Assembly (NCBI GenBank): GCA_019307815.1
Contig: JAFDIV010000018.1
Location: forward strand, 1-64,000
Reading direction: 5' to 3'
Source: Deltaproteobacteria bacterium
Lineage (GTDB): Bacteria; Desulfobacterota; DSM-4660; Desulfatiglandales; Desulfatiglandaceae
Length of the DNA stretch: 64,000 nucleotides
Shown piece by piece: positions 1 to 8,150 of the stretch (position 1 is the stretch's first letter; each line of letters opens with the position of its first letter). The notes under the pieces were generated by a model that was given only the letters and a program-made list of their open reading frames with translations, made no database searches and had not been told where the DNA came from. A program made the translations under genes and the position numbers.

Positions 1-54
1 GCCAGCTCTAGCAATTTTATCGAGGTTGAAATCGGTGACAGCTATTTTTTCCAT
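1..54 (-). CDS. N-terminal fragment of a gene cut by the window edge
   Basis: An ATG at 54 reads leftward for 18 codons without a stop before the sequence ends. The start of the peptide (MEKIAVTDFNLDKIARAG) resembles the FDL-xx-xx-SG opening of OGG-type DNA glycosylases, but that is only a resemblance in a very short stretch. It follows the flavodoxin gene by 26 bases, so it may be the next gene of the same transcript. No good ribosome binding site is visible before it. Confidence 0.3.
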   Translation of the reverse strand, partial: MEKIAVTDFNLDKIARAG

Positions 55-80
55 AAAGTATAATTATATCAGTTTGTTAT

Positions 81-425
81 TTATTGTTGCCGACAAAACG
101 TTGGGACACTAGTGGTATCCAATATGATTTTAGGAGCATCGCCACTATGGGTATAGGAGCCGAATGACCCTGCCAGCTTGCCTGCTAGATCTGCCTTTTG
201 GGCTGTGAAGAGAAATGTCTTCATTGTGCCTATCATGTCCCTGTGGTATGTAGGGGACCCAAACAAGTAGGCATCATAGCCCACCAAATCTTTTTCGCTC
301 TTCATGTCCCGAATCCTCTTAACATCAGCTTCATTGCCGCTAAACCGGATGCCTTCGGCAATGTATTGGGCCATTTTTTCTGTGTTTCCGGTTCGACTAT
401 CATAAGCAATCAATGTCTTTTTCAT
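81..425 (-). CDS. Flavodoxin, C-terminally truncated
   Basis: This is a flavodoxin-like FMN electron carrier. The N-terminus carries the phosphate-binding loop (YDSRTGNTEKMA, residues 8-19), followed by GSPTYHRDMIG (about 56-66) and SYTHSGDAPK (about 90-99), all typical of short-chain flavodoxins. The protein stops at 114 residues, whereas family members are usually about 140-150. The last helix and strand are replaced by a short unrelated tail, and there is no room for them before the next start at 54. The gene lies 31 bases after rubrerythrin and is probably cotranscribed with it, which suits a role in supplying electrons for peroxide or oxygen detoxification. It may be a damaged gene. Confidence 0.75.
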   Translation of the reverse strand: MKKTLIAYDSRTGNTEKMAQYIAEGIRFSGNEADVKRIRDMKSEKDLVGYDAYLFGSPTYHRDMIGTMKTFLFTAQKADLAGKLAGSFGSYTHSGDAPKIILDTTSVPTFCRQQ

Positions 426-456
426 TATTTATCCTCCAATTTCTTTGAGTTTCTTC

Positions 457-954
457 CTATTCTACCTTGATGAAGGCTTTCGCCTTAGCGCCACAGACCG
501 GGCATGTCTCCGGAGGTTCATTCTCACATGTATATCCACAAATGGAACAGACGAAATAGCAGTTAATCTCCTGGGGACTGTCCAAGTTATCCAATGCTTT
601 TTGATATAATTCTGCATGGACCTTTTCTACCTCATTAGCATATGTGAAACTTCTTTCTGCCATTTTTTCACCTTGTTCTTTTGCTGCTTCGATCATTGCC
701 GGGTACATCTCTTTGAACTCGTAGGTTTCCCCTGAAATAGCTTCCTCTAGGTTTTCCCTTGTAGTCCTTATCCCTCCCAAGGCCCTCAAATGGGCGTGGG
801 CATGCACGGTCTCGGCCTCGGCAGCGGCCCGAAACAACTTGGCCACCTGGGGATAACCTTCCTTTTCTGCCTGCTTGGCAAAGGCGAGGTACTTGCGATT
901 GGCCTGGGATTCACCTGCGAATGCCTCTTTCAGGTATTGCTCGGTCTTACTCAT
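457..954 (-). CDS. rbr: Rubrerythrin
   Basis: Rubrerythrin is a cytoplasmic non-haem iron peroxidase that reduces hydrogen peroxide in anaerobes. The four-helix diiron domain covers residues 1-125, with the iron-ligand motifs GESQANRKY (14-22) and EAETVHAHAH (46-55) and a second helix pair around EVEKVHAELY (108-117). A rubredoxin-like domain follows with Cys136, Cys139, Cys151 and Cys154 in the pattern CSICG/CPVCG. The length of 165 residues is slightly short of the usual 180-195. A GGAGAAAT ribosome site precedes ATG 954. It lies 66 bases after the small protein at 1021-1245 and may share its sigma-54 promoter. Confidence 0.95.
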   Translation of the reverse strand: MSKTEQYLKEAFAGESQANRKYLAFAKQAEKEGYPQVAKLFRAAAEAETVHAHAHLRALGGIRTTRENLEEAISGETYEFKEMYPAMIEAAKEQGEKMAERSFTYANEVEKVHAELYQKALDNLDSPQEINCYFVCSICGYTCENEPPETCPVCGAKAKAFIKVE

Positions 955-1020
955 GTAATTTCTCCTTTCTTGTGTAGATTTATATCATGGCCCCAAAGAT
1001 TATTAAGGAACTGTCGGTAA

Positions 1021-1245
1021 TCAGTTTAATGTTGCCTCGTCCCCGCCGGCCCACCATCCTTTACGGATATGTGCCTTTTTTTCAGCTTCGGCCAATTTTT
1101 GGATCTTAAAGGCCGAGTCCCTAATAACAGAATATAGGATACCGCAACCATCGTCCTCCCTGACTGCGTCGCCATAATCGGCAAGCTGAAGCATCTCTTG
1201 GACCAACTCAAGGGTCTGTTGAATTGCTCGATCACATTTTTTCAT
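1021..1245 (-). CDS. Small helical protein of unknown function, sigma-54 controlled
   Basis: This is a 74-residue acidic-basic protein predicted to be mostly alpha-helical (CDRAIQQTLELVQEMLQLAD, then a short loop with DDGCG, then a second helix and a WW pair). I do not recognise the family. The start at 1245 (or the adjacent ATG at 1248) is chosen because GGGAGA lies just upstream and because a sigma-54 promoter at 1280-1295 would put the RNA start only about 20 bases before it; the longer reading from 1302 would begin upstream of that promoter. It is followed by rubrerythrin and flavodoxin, suggesting a link to redox stress. Its two cysteines are not in a known metal motif. Confidence 0.7.
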   Translation of the reverse strand: MKKCDRAIQQTLELVQEMLQLADYGDAVREDDGCGILYSVIRDSAFKIQKLAEAEKKAHIRKGWWAGGDEATLN

Positions 1246-1279
1246 CATATTCTCCCGGGAACCTTTCTTCTTATTGTTA

Positions 1280-1295
1280 ATCAAGATACGTGCCA
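1280..1295 (-). promoter_or_regulatory. Sigma-54 (-24/-12) promoter
   Basis: Read on the minus strand the site is TGGCACGTATCTTGAT. It matches the -24 element perfectly (TGGCACG) and the -12 element as TTGA instead of TTGC, with the correct spacing. The predicted RNA start is about 20 bases before the small protein start at 1245. Two palindromic enhancer-like sites lie upstream and a sigma-54 activator gene lies next door. Confidence 0.75.
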
Positions 1296-1388
1296 TTTGC
1301 ACCGAAGATAAAAAAAGCTTAATTACTCTGAAGTATCAAATAGTTATGCTATTGATAAAAATGAATGGATACAACTTTTCAAAGGTAA

Positions 1389-1405
1389 TGAGACATAGTG
1401 TCTCA
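1389..1405. promoter_or_regulatory. Enhancer-like palindrome 1
   Basis: TGAGACATAGTGTCTCA is a perfect 7-bp inverted repeat around a 3-base centre. It sits about 100 bases upstream of the sigma-54 promoter at 1280-1295, the usual distance for an activator site, and is related to the sites at 1542-1575. Confidence 0.7.
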
Positions 1406-1541
1406 AAGTTCCAGTGGGTGTATCCCTATGACATATTCCTCATGGTAGGTTAGTGCCCCTTGATTATTCCTTATCGGTGAGAACGGGCTTATATTTGCGG
1501 TCTTCAAAGGAAGACAAGGCCGTTGTAGAGGGCTGGCAAAG

Positions 1542-1575
1542 TGTCTCAAAATAGCCATGAGACATATGTGTTTCA
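1542..1575. promoter_or_regulatory. Enhancer-like palindrome 2, three half sites
   Basis: The half sites are TGTCTCA (1542-1548), TGAGACA (1558-1564) and TGTTTCA (1569-1575). The last two form an inverted repeat like the one at 1389-1405 with one mismatch and a 4-base centre. They lie about 260 bases upstream of the sigma-54 promoter. The remaining bases of 1303-1688 hold no gene I can support. Confidence 0.6.
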
Positions 1576-1688
1576 TGATACAAGAGGAACTCCTAAAAAA
1601 AACTGTGTTCAATCTCAAATGACCAATGCCAAATTAACCTGTCCATCGTGGCGGGCAAGCACCTACGCCATCATTGTTCGTATGGGAG

Positions 1689-3023
1689 CTAAGTTAGGGA
1701 AGGGTGGTCTTGGAGAAAGCGATAAAGGGTGGCTCTGCCCACACCTAGTAGCCTGGCGGCTTTGGCCTTATTGCCCCCAGTGCGTTCAAGGGCCTCTCGA
1801 ACGGCCAATATGTCCAGTTTCCTGGATCTTCCTTTTTGAGGCATAGTACTTTGCCATTGCCTTAGCTCTAGTGGCAGGTGTTCTGGCTGGATAGTCATCC
1901 CTTTTGATCTGATCAAAGCAAACCTTACTGCACTTTGCAGCTCTCTTACGTTTCCTGGCCAAGGGTAGGATACAAACAGTGCCATAGCCTCATGTGAAAG
2001 GCCTGAGACCTCATAGCCTTGATGTTTGGCCTCTTGTATAAAGTGTTCCACAAGTATGGGGATATCTCCTTTTCTTTCTCTGAGAGGGGGTAGTTGTATG
2101 GGTACAACATTTATGCGATAGAAAAGATCATCCCTAAATCTACCCTCCTTGACCTCTTTTTTGAGGTCCTTATTCGTGGCACTGATGATTCGCACATTTA
2201 CAGAGATGCTTTTTTCACTGCCAACCTGCTCAAATGTACCGTCTTGCAAGACCCTTAGAAGCTTTACCTGAACAGGCTTGGGTAGTTCCGCAACTTCATC
2301 TAGGAACAATGTCCCCTCATGAGCCAATTCAAACCGTCCCTTTTTATCTCGGATAGCGCCTGAAAATGCCCCCTTTACGTGACCGAATAACTCGCTTTCA
2401 AGAACACCCTCAGGTAAGGCACCGCAATTCACCGGCACAAAAGGTCCCCCTCCCCGTCGGCTTTCCTTATGGATCGCTACGGCCACCAATTCTTTTCCGG
2501 TTCCTGTCTCGCCGCTTATATGAACTGGGTAATCATTGGCCGCCACATCCCGGATTTGACGGTAGATCTCAAGCATCTTGGAATCTTGGCCAATGATGCC
2601 GTGGAATTCTTTCAGTTCACCGCTCCTGATTTTTAATGTGATAAGATCGGTCACATCGCGAAAGGAGGCCAGTACACCATAGAATTCGCCTTTATTGTCC
2701 GCCATACCCGTGACCCGCATCTCTAGACGTTTAGGCTCTCCCTGTTTGGTAAGGATGGTCAAAGGATATGCCTTGTCCTCCCAATGTAAAGGGGCCCCCT
2801 CCTTAAATGAACACCTCCCTCCACAAAAAGGGCCACCGAATACATCATGACAATCCCTGCCAAGCACCTCTTCACGCCTGTAACCAGTGATCTTTTCGGC
2901 GGTGCGGTTAAAGTATACGATGCGACGCTGCTTATCATGAGCAATGATGCCCTCTAGGAGATTGTCGATGATCCTATGGAGATTTTCTTGTTCCGCAAGG
3001 AGTCTTGAAAGTTCGTCTTGCAT
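1689..3023 (-). CDS. Sigma-54-dependent PAS/AAA+/Fis transcription activator
   Basis: A 444-residue enhancer-binding protein. A PAS sensor occupies about residues 12-125 and holds Cys58, Cys67 and Cys71 (CHD..PFCGGRC), a pattern that could bind a metal cluster or respond to thiol oxidation. The central AAA+ domain has Walker A GETGTGKE (171-178), GAFSGA at 218-223 (serine in place of the usual threonine of the sigma-54-contact loop) and Walker B GTLFLDEV (237-244). A Fis-type helix-turn-helix closes the protein (GGNKAKAARLLGVGRATLYR, about 415-434). It lies directly upstream of a sigma-54 promoter and palindromes that probably are its targets, with the rubrerythrin group as the regulon. No receiver domain is present, so control is likely through the PAS domain. 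Confidence 0.92.
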   Translation of the reverse strand: MQDELSRLLAEQENLHRIIDNLLEGIIAHDKQRRIVYFNRTAEKITGYRREEVLGRDCHDVFGGPFCGGRCSFKEGAPLHWEDKAYPLTILTKQGEPKRLEMRVTGMADNKGEFYGVLASFRDVTDLITLKIRSGELKEFHGIIGQDSKMLEIYRQIRDVAANDYPVHISGETGTGKELVAVAIHKESRRGGGPFVPVNCGALPEGVLESELFGHVKGAFSGAIRDKKGRFELAHEGTLFLDEVAELPKPVQVKLLRVLQDGTFEQVGSEKSISVNVRIISATNKDLKKEVKEGRFRDDLFYRINVVPIQLPPLRERKGDIPILVEHFIQEAKHQGYEVSGLSHEAMALFVSYPWPGNVRELQSAVRFALIRSKGMTIQPEHLPLELRQWQSTMPQKGRSRKLDILAVREALERTGGNKAKAARLLGVGRATLYRFLQDHPSLT

Positions 3024-3076
3024 AGGCCTATGATCTACAGTGGGTATATTTCATAATGGGAAATACAATGACGGAT

Positions 3077-3105
3077 AAGATAATAGGCAGAGGAGAAAAT
3101 TTCAA
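3077..3105 (-). promoter_or_regulatory. Sigma-70-type promoter of the activator gene
   Basis: On the minus strand TTGAAA (3105-3100) and TATCTT (3082-3077) are separated by 17 bases, about 50 bases before the start of the activator gene at 3023. Confidence 0.45.
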
Positions 3106-3152
3106 AGAAAAAAGACCTCACGAGATGATATGGCTGATTTGCGTATCTCCTT

Positions 3153-3842
3153 CTATAAATCCGGCCTTGATGCCTTTTCAATGTCAATGATGCTTTCGCC
3201 CCTTACGTAGTCACGGGTCTCGTACCGTGTGATGGACGTCAACTTTCTCACGATGTCTGAAATTCTTTGTATGTGGGCCTTCATGTCCTGAAGATGATTG
3301 ATTATGGCTTCGTCACTGGACAGATCTTTTATCAAGGTATCGCAGCTCCAGGTGAGAAATTGAAGAGGCTGGTTCATTTCGTGGCAGACGGCTCCTGCAG
3401 TTTCAAGCACTGCAGAAAGCTTTTCTTTTTCAATTCTATCTTGAATATAGAACTTCTCCCTGAGTGCTGCCTTGATACGTGCAAGGAGTTCTTCTCGGTT
3501 TATGGGTTTTCGCACATAATCTGTTCCCCCAGCAGCGAATGCATCTTTTAGGGTCTGGTCATCAGTATTTGCTGTAATAAAGATTACAGGAATATGCTGC
3601 GTTTTTTTGCCCTTCTTCAAGAGCTTACAGGCCTCAAGCCCATCCATCTCGGGCATGACGATATCCATCAATATGAGGTCGGGAACAAGCCTTTCGGCTG
3701 TTTCCACACATGATATGCCGTCTGAAGCGGAAACAGTCTTGTAACCCTCTTTTTGTAATATCAACCCAGCAAGCCTGACATTTACAGGGTTATCGTCCAC
3801 TACAAGGATTGTAAGATCAGCTTTTTCAATTGGAAATGTCAT
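3153..3842 (-). CDS. Receiver domain fused to a lone histidine-kinase DHp domain
   Basis: The 229-residue protein begins with a CheY-like receiver (residues about 10-128: acidic pair in LVVDDN, phospho-acceptor Asp60 in LILMDIVMP, Lys112 in RKP). It continues into a HisKA-type dimerisation helix with the phosphorylatable His154 in the H-box AVCHEMNQPLQ and ends about 75 residues later. The ATP-binding (HATPase) domain that normally follows is absent and is not encoded downstream. The start at 3842 has GGGGGAAGAT before the ATG. It might relay phosphate between partners or act as a dimeric signalling scaffold; the partner kinase is not in the window. The 281 bases upstream, to 4123, show no gene. 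Confidence 0.85.
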   Translation of the reverse strand: MTFPIEKADLTILVVDDNPVNVRLAGLILQKEGYKTVSASDGISCVETAERLVPDLILMDIVMPEMDGLEACKLLKKGKKTQHIPVIFITANTDDQTLKDAFAAGGTDYVRKPINREELLARIKAALREKFYIQDRIEKEKLSAVLETAGAVCHEMNQPLQFLTWSCDTLIKDLSSDEAIINHLQDMKAHIQRISDIVRKLTSITRYETRDYVRGESIIDIEKASRPDL

Positions 3843-4123
3843 ATCTTCCCCCGTATCAAGGACCAAAAGGCCTTTCCTGGCATAAAGATCTCATTCATCT
3901 ACCCAAACATTGGGAATTTTCTTTGATCCCTTGAGTTAAGTCAAGAAGAATTGCTTTGTTTTGTTTAAACTAAGTATGCCTCAAAAGGTGACTCTAGACG
4001 GTGATGTCATAGGAGCCGTTGTCGTGAGCTAAAAAGGGGCAGGCACACTTTTAGGGGAGTAAGGAAAGTCGGAGCTATGGGACAAGGTGGTATTTTGGAG
4101 GAAGGATATAAGACTGTAAGGTT

Positions 4124-5335
4124 TCAAGGTAGCAGGGCCGCCAATCGCCTGATGCCCTCATCAATGGAATCGAGGCCAGGATATGAAAAATTTAGACGCA
4201 TCTCGTTTTTCTTTTCCATGCCGTGGGGGTAAAACTTGCTCCCGGGAATAAAGGCCACCTGGTGCTCAATGGCCCTTTCAAACAGCTTGTCCGTGTCCAC
4301 GCCTTCCTTCAGACTCACCCATATAAACATGCCCCCTTCCGGGACCGTCCAGGTGACCCCGTCAGGCATATAACGTTCTAGGGCCTTTAGCATTGCATCT
4401 CTTTTGGGTCGGTAATGCTCAATGATCCTTGAAATGTGCTCTTTCATGAGCCCCTTTTCAATGAACCGGGCGGTTACCCGCTGGGTTGCACAATCCGGAC
4501 TAACGGTGGTCTTCTGGGCCCACTTGACCATGGGGCCGATTATCTCAGGGGGGCCGGCCGCAAATCCAAGCCTCAAGCCAGGCCCCAGGATCTTGGAGAA
4601 GGATTTGGCGATGGTAACCCGTTTTGGGTCATTGAACTCGGTGCGGGCAAGTTCCCACAGTGTAATGATCCTTTTACCACTGTAACGGAGTTCTCGATAG
4701 GGTTGATCCTCCAGGATTGGCAGATCAAATTCCATGGCCACTTCGATTATTTGGCGCCGGCGTTCCAGGTCCATGGTCTTGCCGGTGGGGTTTTGAAATT
4801 CCGGGATCACGTAGATAAACTTGACCGGCTCCCGGGTATCTGTAAGCTTTCTTAATACCTGCCGTAACCTCTCCGGGATCATTCCCAGGTCATCCATTTC
4901 CACACCGATCATCCGGGCGCCACAGGCCTCCATGGCCGCCAATGACCCGGGAAAACCAGGTGCCTCGCAAACTACGATGTCCCCGGGGTCTACTAGGGTT
5001 CTGGTAAAATAATAGATGGCGTTTGTTGAGCCTACAGTGATCATGAGTTCCTCATCAGATAGATAAGGAACCTCCTCAAAGTCCTTGATGACTTCCTTGA
5101 ATACCTTGTCGCCGTCGCTGGCCCCATATTGAAGGACTTCATCGCCTTCTTCACGGATAACTTCAGCAAAAAGATCGGCAAGCAGAGCTTTGGGAAATGT
5201 ATCAGGGCTGGGCAGACCACCGGCAAAGGAGATCATGCCCGGCACGCCTTTGGTGACCTTCAAAATCTGGCGGATGAAGGAATGCCTCATGGATGCGGTG
5301 CTTTTGGAGTAAAGCTCTTCTATTTTTCTGGTCAT
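4124..5335 (-). CDS. PLP-dependent class I aminotransferase (LysN/AAT-like)
   Basis: A cytoplasmic fold-type I aminotransferase of about 403 residues, related to the 2-aminoadipate/branched-chain aminotransferases of the MocR-like subgroup but without the DNA-binding N-terminus. Visible marks are ISFAGGLPSPDTFP near the start, the PLP-contact region IPEFQNPTGKTM (about 187-198) and the Schiff-base lysine near residue 244 in TIAKSFSKILGPGLRLGF. GGGGGG precedes the ATG at 5335, which I prefer to the one at 5347. It is the last gene of a set with an AsnC regulator and a PanB-like enzyme, so a branched-chain 2-oxo acid is a plausible substrate. The exact amino acid cannot be read from sequence. 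Confidence 0.88.
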   Translation of the reverse strand: MTRKIEELYSKSTASMRHSFIRQILKVTKGVPGMISFAGGLPSPDTFPKALLADLFAEVIREEGDEVLQYGASDGDKVFKEVIKDFEEVPYLSDEELMITVGSTNAIYYFTRTLVDPGDIVVCEAPGFPGSLAAMEACGARMIGVEMDDLGMIPERLRQVLRKLTDTREPVKFIYVIPEFQNPTGKTMDLERRRQIIEVAMEFDLPILEDQPYRELRYSGKRIITLWELARTEFNDPKRVTIAKSFSKILGPGLRLGFAAGPPEIIGPMVKWAQKTTVSPDCATQRVTARFIEKGLMKEHISRIIEHYRPKRDAMLKALERYMPDGVTWTVPEGGMFIWVSLKEGVDTDKLFERAIEHQVAFIPGSKFYPHGMEKKNEMRLNFSYPGLDSIDEGIRRLAALLP

Positions 5336-5395
5336 GTTGCCCCCCATAAGACCGAGCAGGAAGCGGAGCTAGTCCAGATTATGGCTTTGGAACCT

Positions 5396-6667
5396 TTATG
5401 AGTACCGGTGGAGATTCCAGGCACAGACCACATCGATCCCGGCCTTTGTCAAGGCCTCGGCCGTGGCATTTACGGCATCATGTTTGTCCAGATAGTTCCG
5501 CTGGAGGGCATCCATAAGCCCCTGTTTGATGATCTCTTCCTTGGGCATGAAATACTCAAGAATGTCGGAGGGATGCTCTCTGGTCTTTTCCACTTCTATG
5601 TCCCCACCTTCATGCTTGGCCGAGATATTGGGAACTTCTCTGGCGATTTCCACCAATTCCTCGCGCCTGTTGTAGGGCTGGATAACAATGGACTTCCATG
5701 TCTCCGTGATATGATGCTCAAAACGCACAGCCTCAACAAAACCCATGGCCTTCCGGACCTTGTGGCTTGCCCGGATGGTGTCGTTGTTCACAGAGTTTGA
5801 GAAATTCAGGCCTATAAGGCTGGTGGTGCCGTCGTCTCGTGAAAAGAGCTTGGCCCCTGCCAACGTCCAGAAAACCGCAAAGGGATTATCATTTCCCATA
5901 TACACGGAGATCTTGAACTCATTGTCAATTCCTAGTTTATGGAGCATATAGCCAAGGAAGACGGTTCCGGAATTAATATTGAGCACCTGACGAATACCGT
6001 AGTTGGTGTAATAGTAAAGGTATTCATCCACCCATTTGAGAGGGTAGTCATTAGGCTGACCAATCCCGCCAAAGTAACCAGTAATTGTTTCCGGCCCGCC
6101 AAGGTGTATGTTGGCCCCATCCGTACCCTTGGTGTCCAATGTCTCTACGTAACTGGCCCCAATAATCTGCATGGCCGCGGCAACTGCAAGGGTATCTCCC
6201 CTGTCGCTTATCTGCTCTTTCATGTTCCTCACTCGAATGTACCTTCCCGGCATGAGTTGCTGTTTTTCAATGGCCTGCTTGGCCTGGGCAATTAGCCAGG
6301 GAAAAAACTGGAGTGCGGATATTTCAAGGGTGACGGCCGTGTCCTTGGAGAATTCCATCTCGTCGGCCTTGGGGCCCAGGATATTTCTTCGATAATCGGA
6401 AATACCTATAAAGGCCTTCTTATCCCTTTGCTCCTCCAGCCATTCGATGTCCGCAAGATTTGGTGAGTCTATTTCCTTCAATCGTCTCTTAAGGTTGTTA
6501 AGGTCACGCGCTTCGGCAGCCTTTCGATTTATCTCTTCAGGACCTCCGTATTTTTCCACGATATCCAGAAGCGCATTGATGAGCCCGTTGTTGGGATCAA
6601 GCAGAAAACGGTTTATTTCATCCAGCTTATCTGTAGATATTTTCAATCGGTTTCTCAAATCCGACAT
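5396..6667 (-). CDS. Conserved-looking protein of unknown function, 423 aa
   Basis: I do not recognise this soluble protein. It starts with a helical region of about 110 residues rich in charged pairs, followed by a central alpha/beta part with motifs such as SDRGDTLAVAAAMQ, DTKGTDGANIHLGGPE and LNINSGTVFLGYML, and ends with a helical region (ILEYFMPKEEIIKQGLMDA). No signal peptide, membrane segment or metal cluster motif is seen. It lies 12 bases after panB and 60 bases before the aminotransferase, so it is very likely part of the same transcript and pathway. An enzyme with a barrel-like core is a guess only. Confidence 0.75.
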   Translation of the reverse strand: MSDLRNRLKISTDKLDEINRFLLDPNNGLINALLDIVEKYGGPEEINRKAAEARDLNNLKRRLKEIDSPNLADIEWLEEQRDKKAFIGISDYRRNILGPKADEMEFSKDTAVTLEISALQFFPWLIAQAKQAIEKQQLMPGRYIRVRNMKEQISDRGDTLAVAAAMQIIGASYVETLDTKGTDGANIHLGGPETITGYFGGIGQPNDYPLKWVDEYLYYYTNYGIRQVLNINSGTVFLGYMLHKLGIDNEFKISVYMGNDNPFAVFWTLAGAKLFSRDDGTTSLIGLNFSNSVNNDTIRASHKVRKAMGFVEAVRFEHHITETWKSIVIQPYNRREELVEIAREVPNISAKHEGGDIEVEKTREHPSDILEYFMPKEEIIKQGLMDALQRNYLDKHDAVNATAEALTKAGIDVVCAWNLHRYS

Positions 6668-6679
6668 GAGGTCTCCCTC

Positions 6680-7537
6680 CTATTCATATTCTTTGAGCAT
6701 TTCTTTGAGTTTTTCCTCTTCGCCCTTTATCATATGATAACAATGCTCATCACCTGGGAACAGGCCGCTGCGGACGTCGGTGACGTATTGGCGCAGGGCG
6801 TTTGTTACCACCTCGGCAACATTGGCATAGCGTTTGACAAACTTGGGTGTAAAGGCAGTGAATTGACCGATTAGATCCGAGACAATAAGGAGCTGGCCGT
6901 CGCAATCAGGTCCGGCGCCGATGGAAAGAACCGGTATGCTTAGTTTCTTTGCGATAAAGCTTGAAACCTCTGGTGGGACTGCTTCAATAAGGAGCATCTG
7001 GGCCCCTGACTCTTCAATTGCAAAGGCATCTTCAATGACGAGTTTGGCTGATTCCGCTGTTCTTCCCTGTGCCTTATGGCCCCCAATCTGGCCCGAACTC
7101 TGAGGGGTAAGGCCGATGTGACCGATGACCACGACCCCTGCGTCCAAGATGGCCTTGATTCTTGATATAACCCGCTTTCCCCCTTCCAGTTTTATGGCAT
7201 CGACCCCTGCCTCCTTGACAAACCGGATGGCATTTTGGACAGCATCTTCATCTGAGGCCTGATAACTTCCAAGGGGCATGTCACCTACAACAAAGGTGTT
7301 AGGAGCCCCTCGCCGTACCGCCTCGCAGTGCACAATACATTGGTCCATGGTCACTGGCACAGTGCTTTCGTAGCCGTACACACACATGCCCAACGAGTCA
7401 CCCACAAGTATCATGTCCATTCCAGCAGCCTCTGCAAACTGTGCTGTTGGGAAATCATAGGAGGTAACCCAGGTGATCTTTTTCCCCTCCTGCTTCATCC
7501 TTATGAAGTCATGGACCATGAGTTTTTTGTTCCCCAT
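6680..7537 (-). CDS. panB: 3-methyl-2-oxobutanoate hydroxymethyltransferase family (PanB)
   Basis: PanB transfers a hydroxymethyl group from methylene-tetrahydrofolate to 2-oxoisovalerate, giving ketopantoate for pantothenate and coenzyme A. The magnesium ligands of the family are present as Asp47 (VGDSLG), Asp86 (VGDMPLGSYQ) and Glu118 (KLEGG), and the catalytic glutamate as Glu185 (LIEAVPPE). The length of 285 residues is typical (about 265-285). No panC or panD is nearby; instead it sits with an AsnC regulator, an unknown protein and an aminotransferase, so either it is the housekeeping PanB or a paralogue acting on a related 2-oxo acid. Confidence 0.93.
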   Translation of the reverse strand: MGNKKLMVHDFIRMKQEGKKITWVTSYDFPTAQFAEAAGMDMILVGDSLGMCVYGYESTVPVTMDQCIVHCEAVRRGAPNTFVVGDMPLGSYQASDEDAVQNAIRFVKEAGVDAIKLEGGKRVISRIKAILDAGVVVIGHIGLTPQSSGQIGGHKAQGRTAESAKLVIEDAFAIEESGAQMLLIEAVPPEVSSFIAKKLSIPVLSIGAGPDCDGQLLIVSDLIGQFTAFTPKFVKRYANVAEVVTNALRQYVTDVRSGLFPGDEHCYHMIKGEEEKLKEMLKEYE

Positions 7538-7612
7538 CGTTCCCTCCTTGTTTTCTGGTAGAAGAAGTTTTTCTTAATGGACAGGTCCAAGACCAGTTCC
7601 GTATCTTCCCGG

Positions 7613-8092
7613 TCATGGATTTTCACCTAGCGGGTTTTCTGAGATGGGCAGGCCCTTGTCTGGTTTTATCTCTGAGAAGATGACGAAGGTCTCGGATCTT
7701 CCGTAGCCCTCCAAGGCGGCTATCTCTGCCTTTACCAGCTTGCCCAGCTCTTCCAGGTTCCTGACACACACATGGAGTAGGTAGTCGAACCGGCCCGTAA
7801 CATGGTAACAGGCCCTAACCTGCGGGATGGTCCGAACCCCTTCCTCAAACTTCTTTATGGTCTCTGCCTCGTGCCTTTGCATGGTCACAGAAACAAAGGC
7901 CTGCACATTCAGCCCCAACTTTTGAGGGTTGAGGCTTGCCCGATACCCTTGTATGACTTCCTGTTCCTCCAGGCGACGAATGCGCTCCAGCACAGTAGAC
8001 TGGGCAACGCCATGGTCCCGGGCTATCTCGCTATTTTTCCTTCGGGCGTTTTCCTGTAAGGCCTTGAGAATCGTCAAGTCCAGCTTATCGAT
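7613..8092 (-). CDS. Lrp/AsnC-family regulator, apparent ATC start codon
   Basis: The protein has the N-terminal helix-turn-helix (ILKALQENARRKNSEIARDH then VAQSTVLERIRRLEE) and a C-terminal RAM ligand-binding domain, about 159 residues, standard for the family. A GGAGG ribosome site (8103-8099) is placed six bases before ATC at 8092, and reading from ATC gives IDKLDLTILKAL, the usual family opening. The first orthodox alternative, TTG at 8077, is 21 bases from GGAGG and would remove conserved residues. So either ATC is used or one base was misread. An AsnC-like operator and promoter lie upstream (8151-8208), suggesting autoregulation. The target is likely the following panB operon. Confidence 0.9.
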   Translation of the reverse strand: MDKLDLTILKALQENARRKNSEIARDHGVAQSTVLERIRRLEEQEVIQGYRASLNPQKLGLNVQAFVSVTMQRHEAETIKKFEEGVRTIPQVRACYHVTGRFDYLLHVCVRNLEELGKLVKAEIAALEGYGRSETFVIFSEIKPDKGLPISENPLGENP

Positions 8093-8150
8093 GGAACACC
8101 TCCTTCAGAAAGGCAAGGGGTCACAAGGCAATATTTCGGCAAACAAGTAT

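Noticed and set aside
1403-1618. 71-codon minus-strand frame upstream of the small helical protein
   Set aside because: It runs across the enhancer palindromes, has no ribosome site and no recognisable features.
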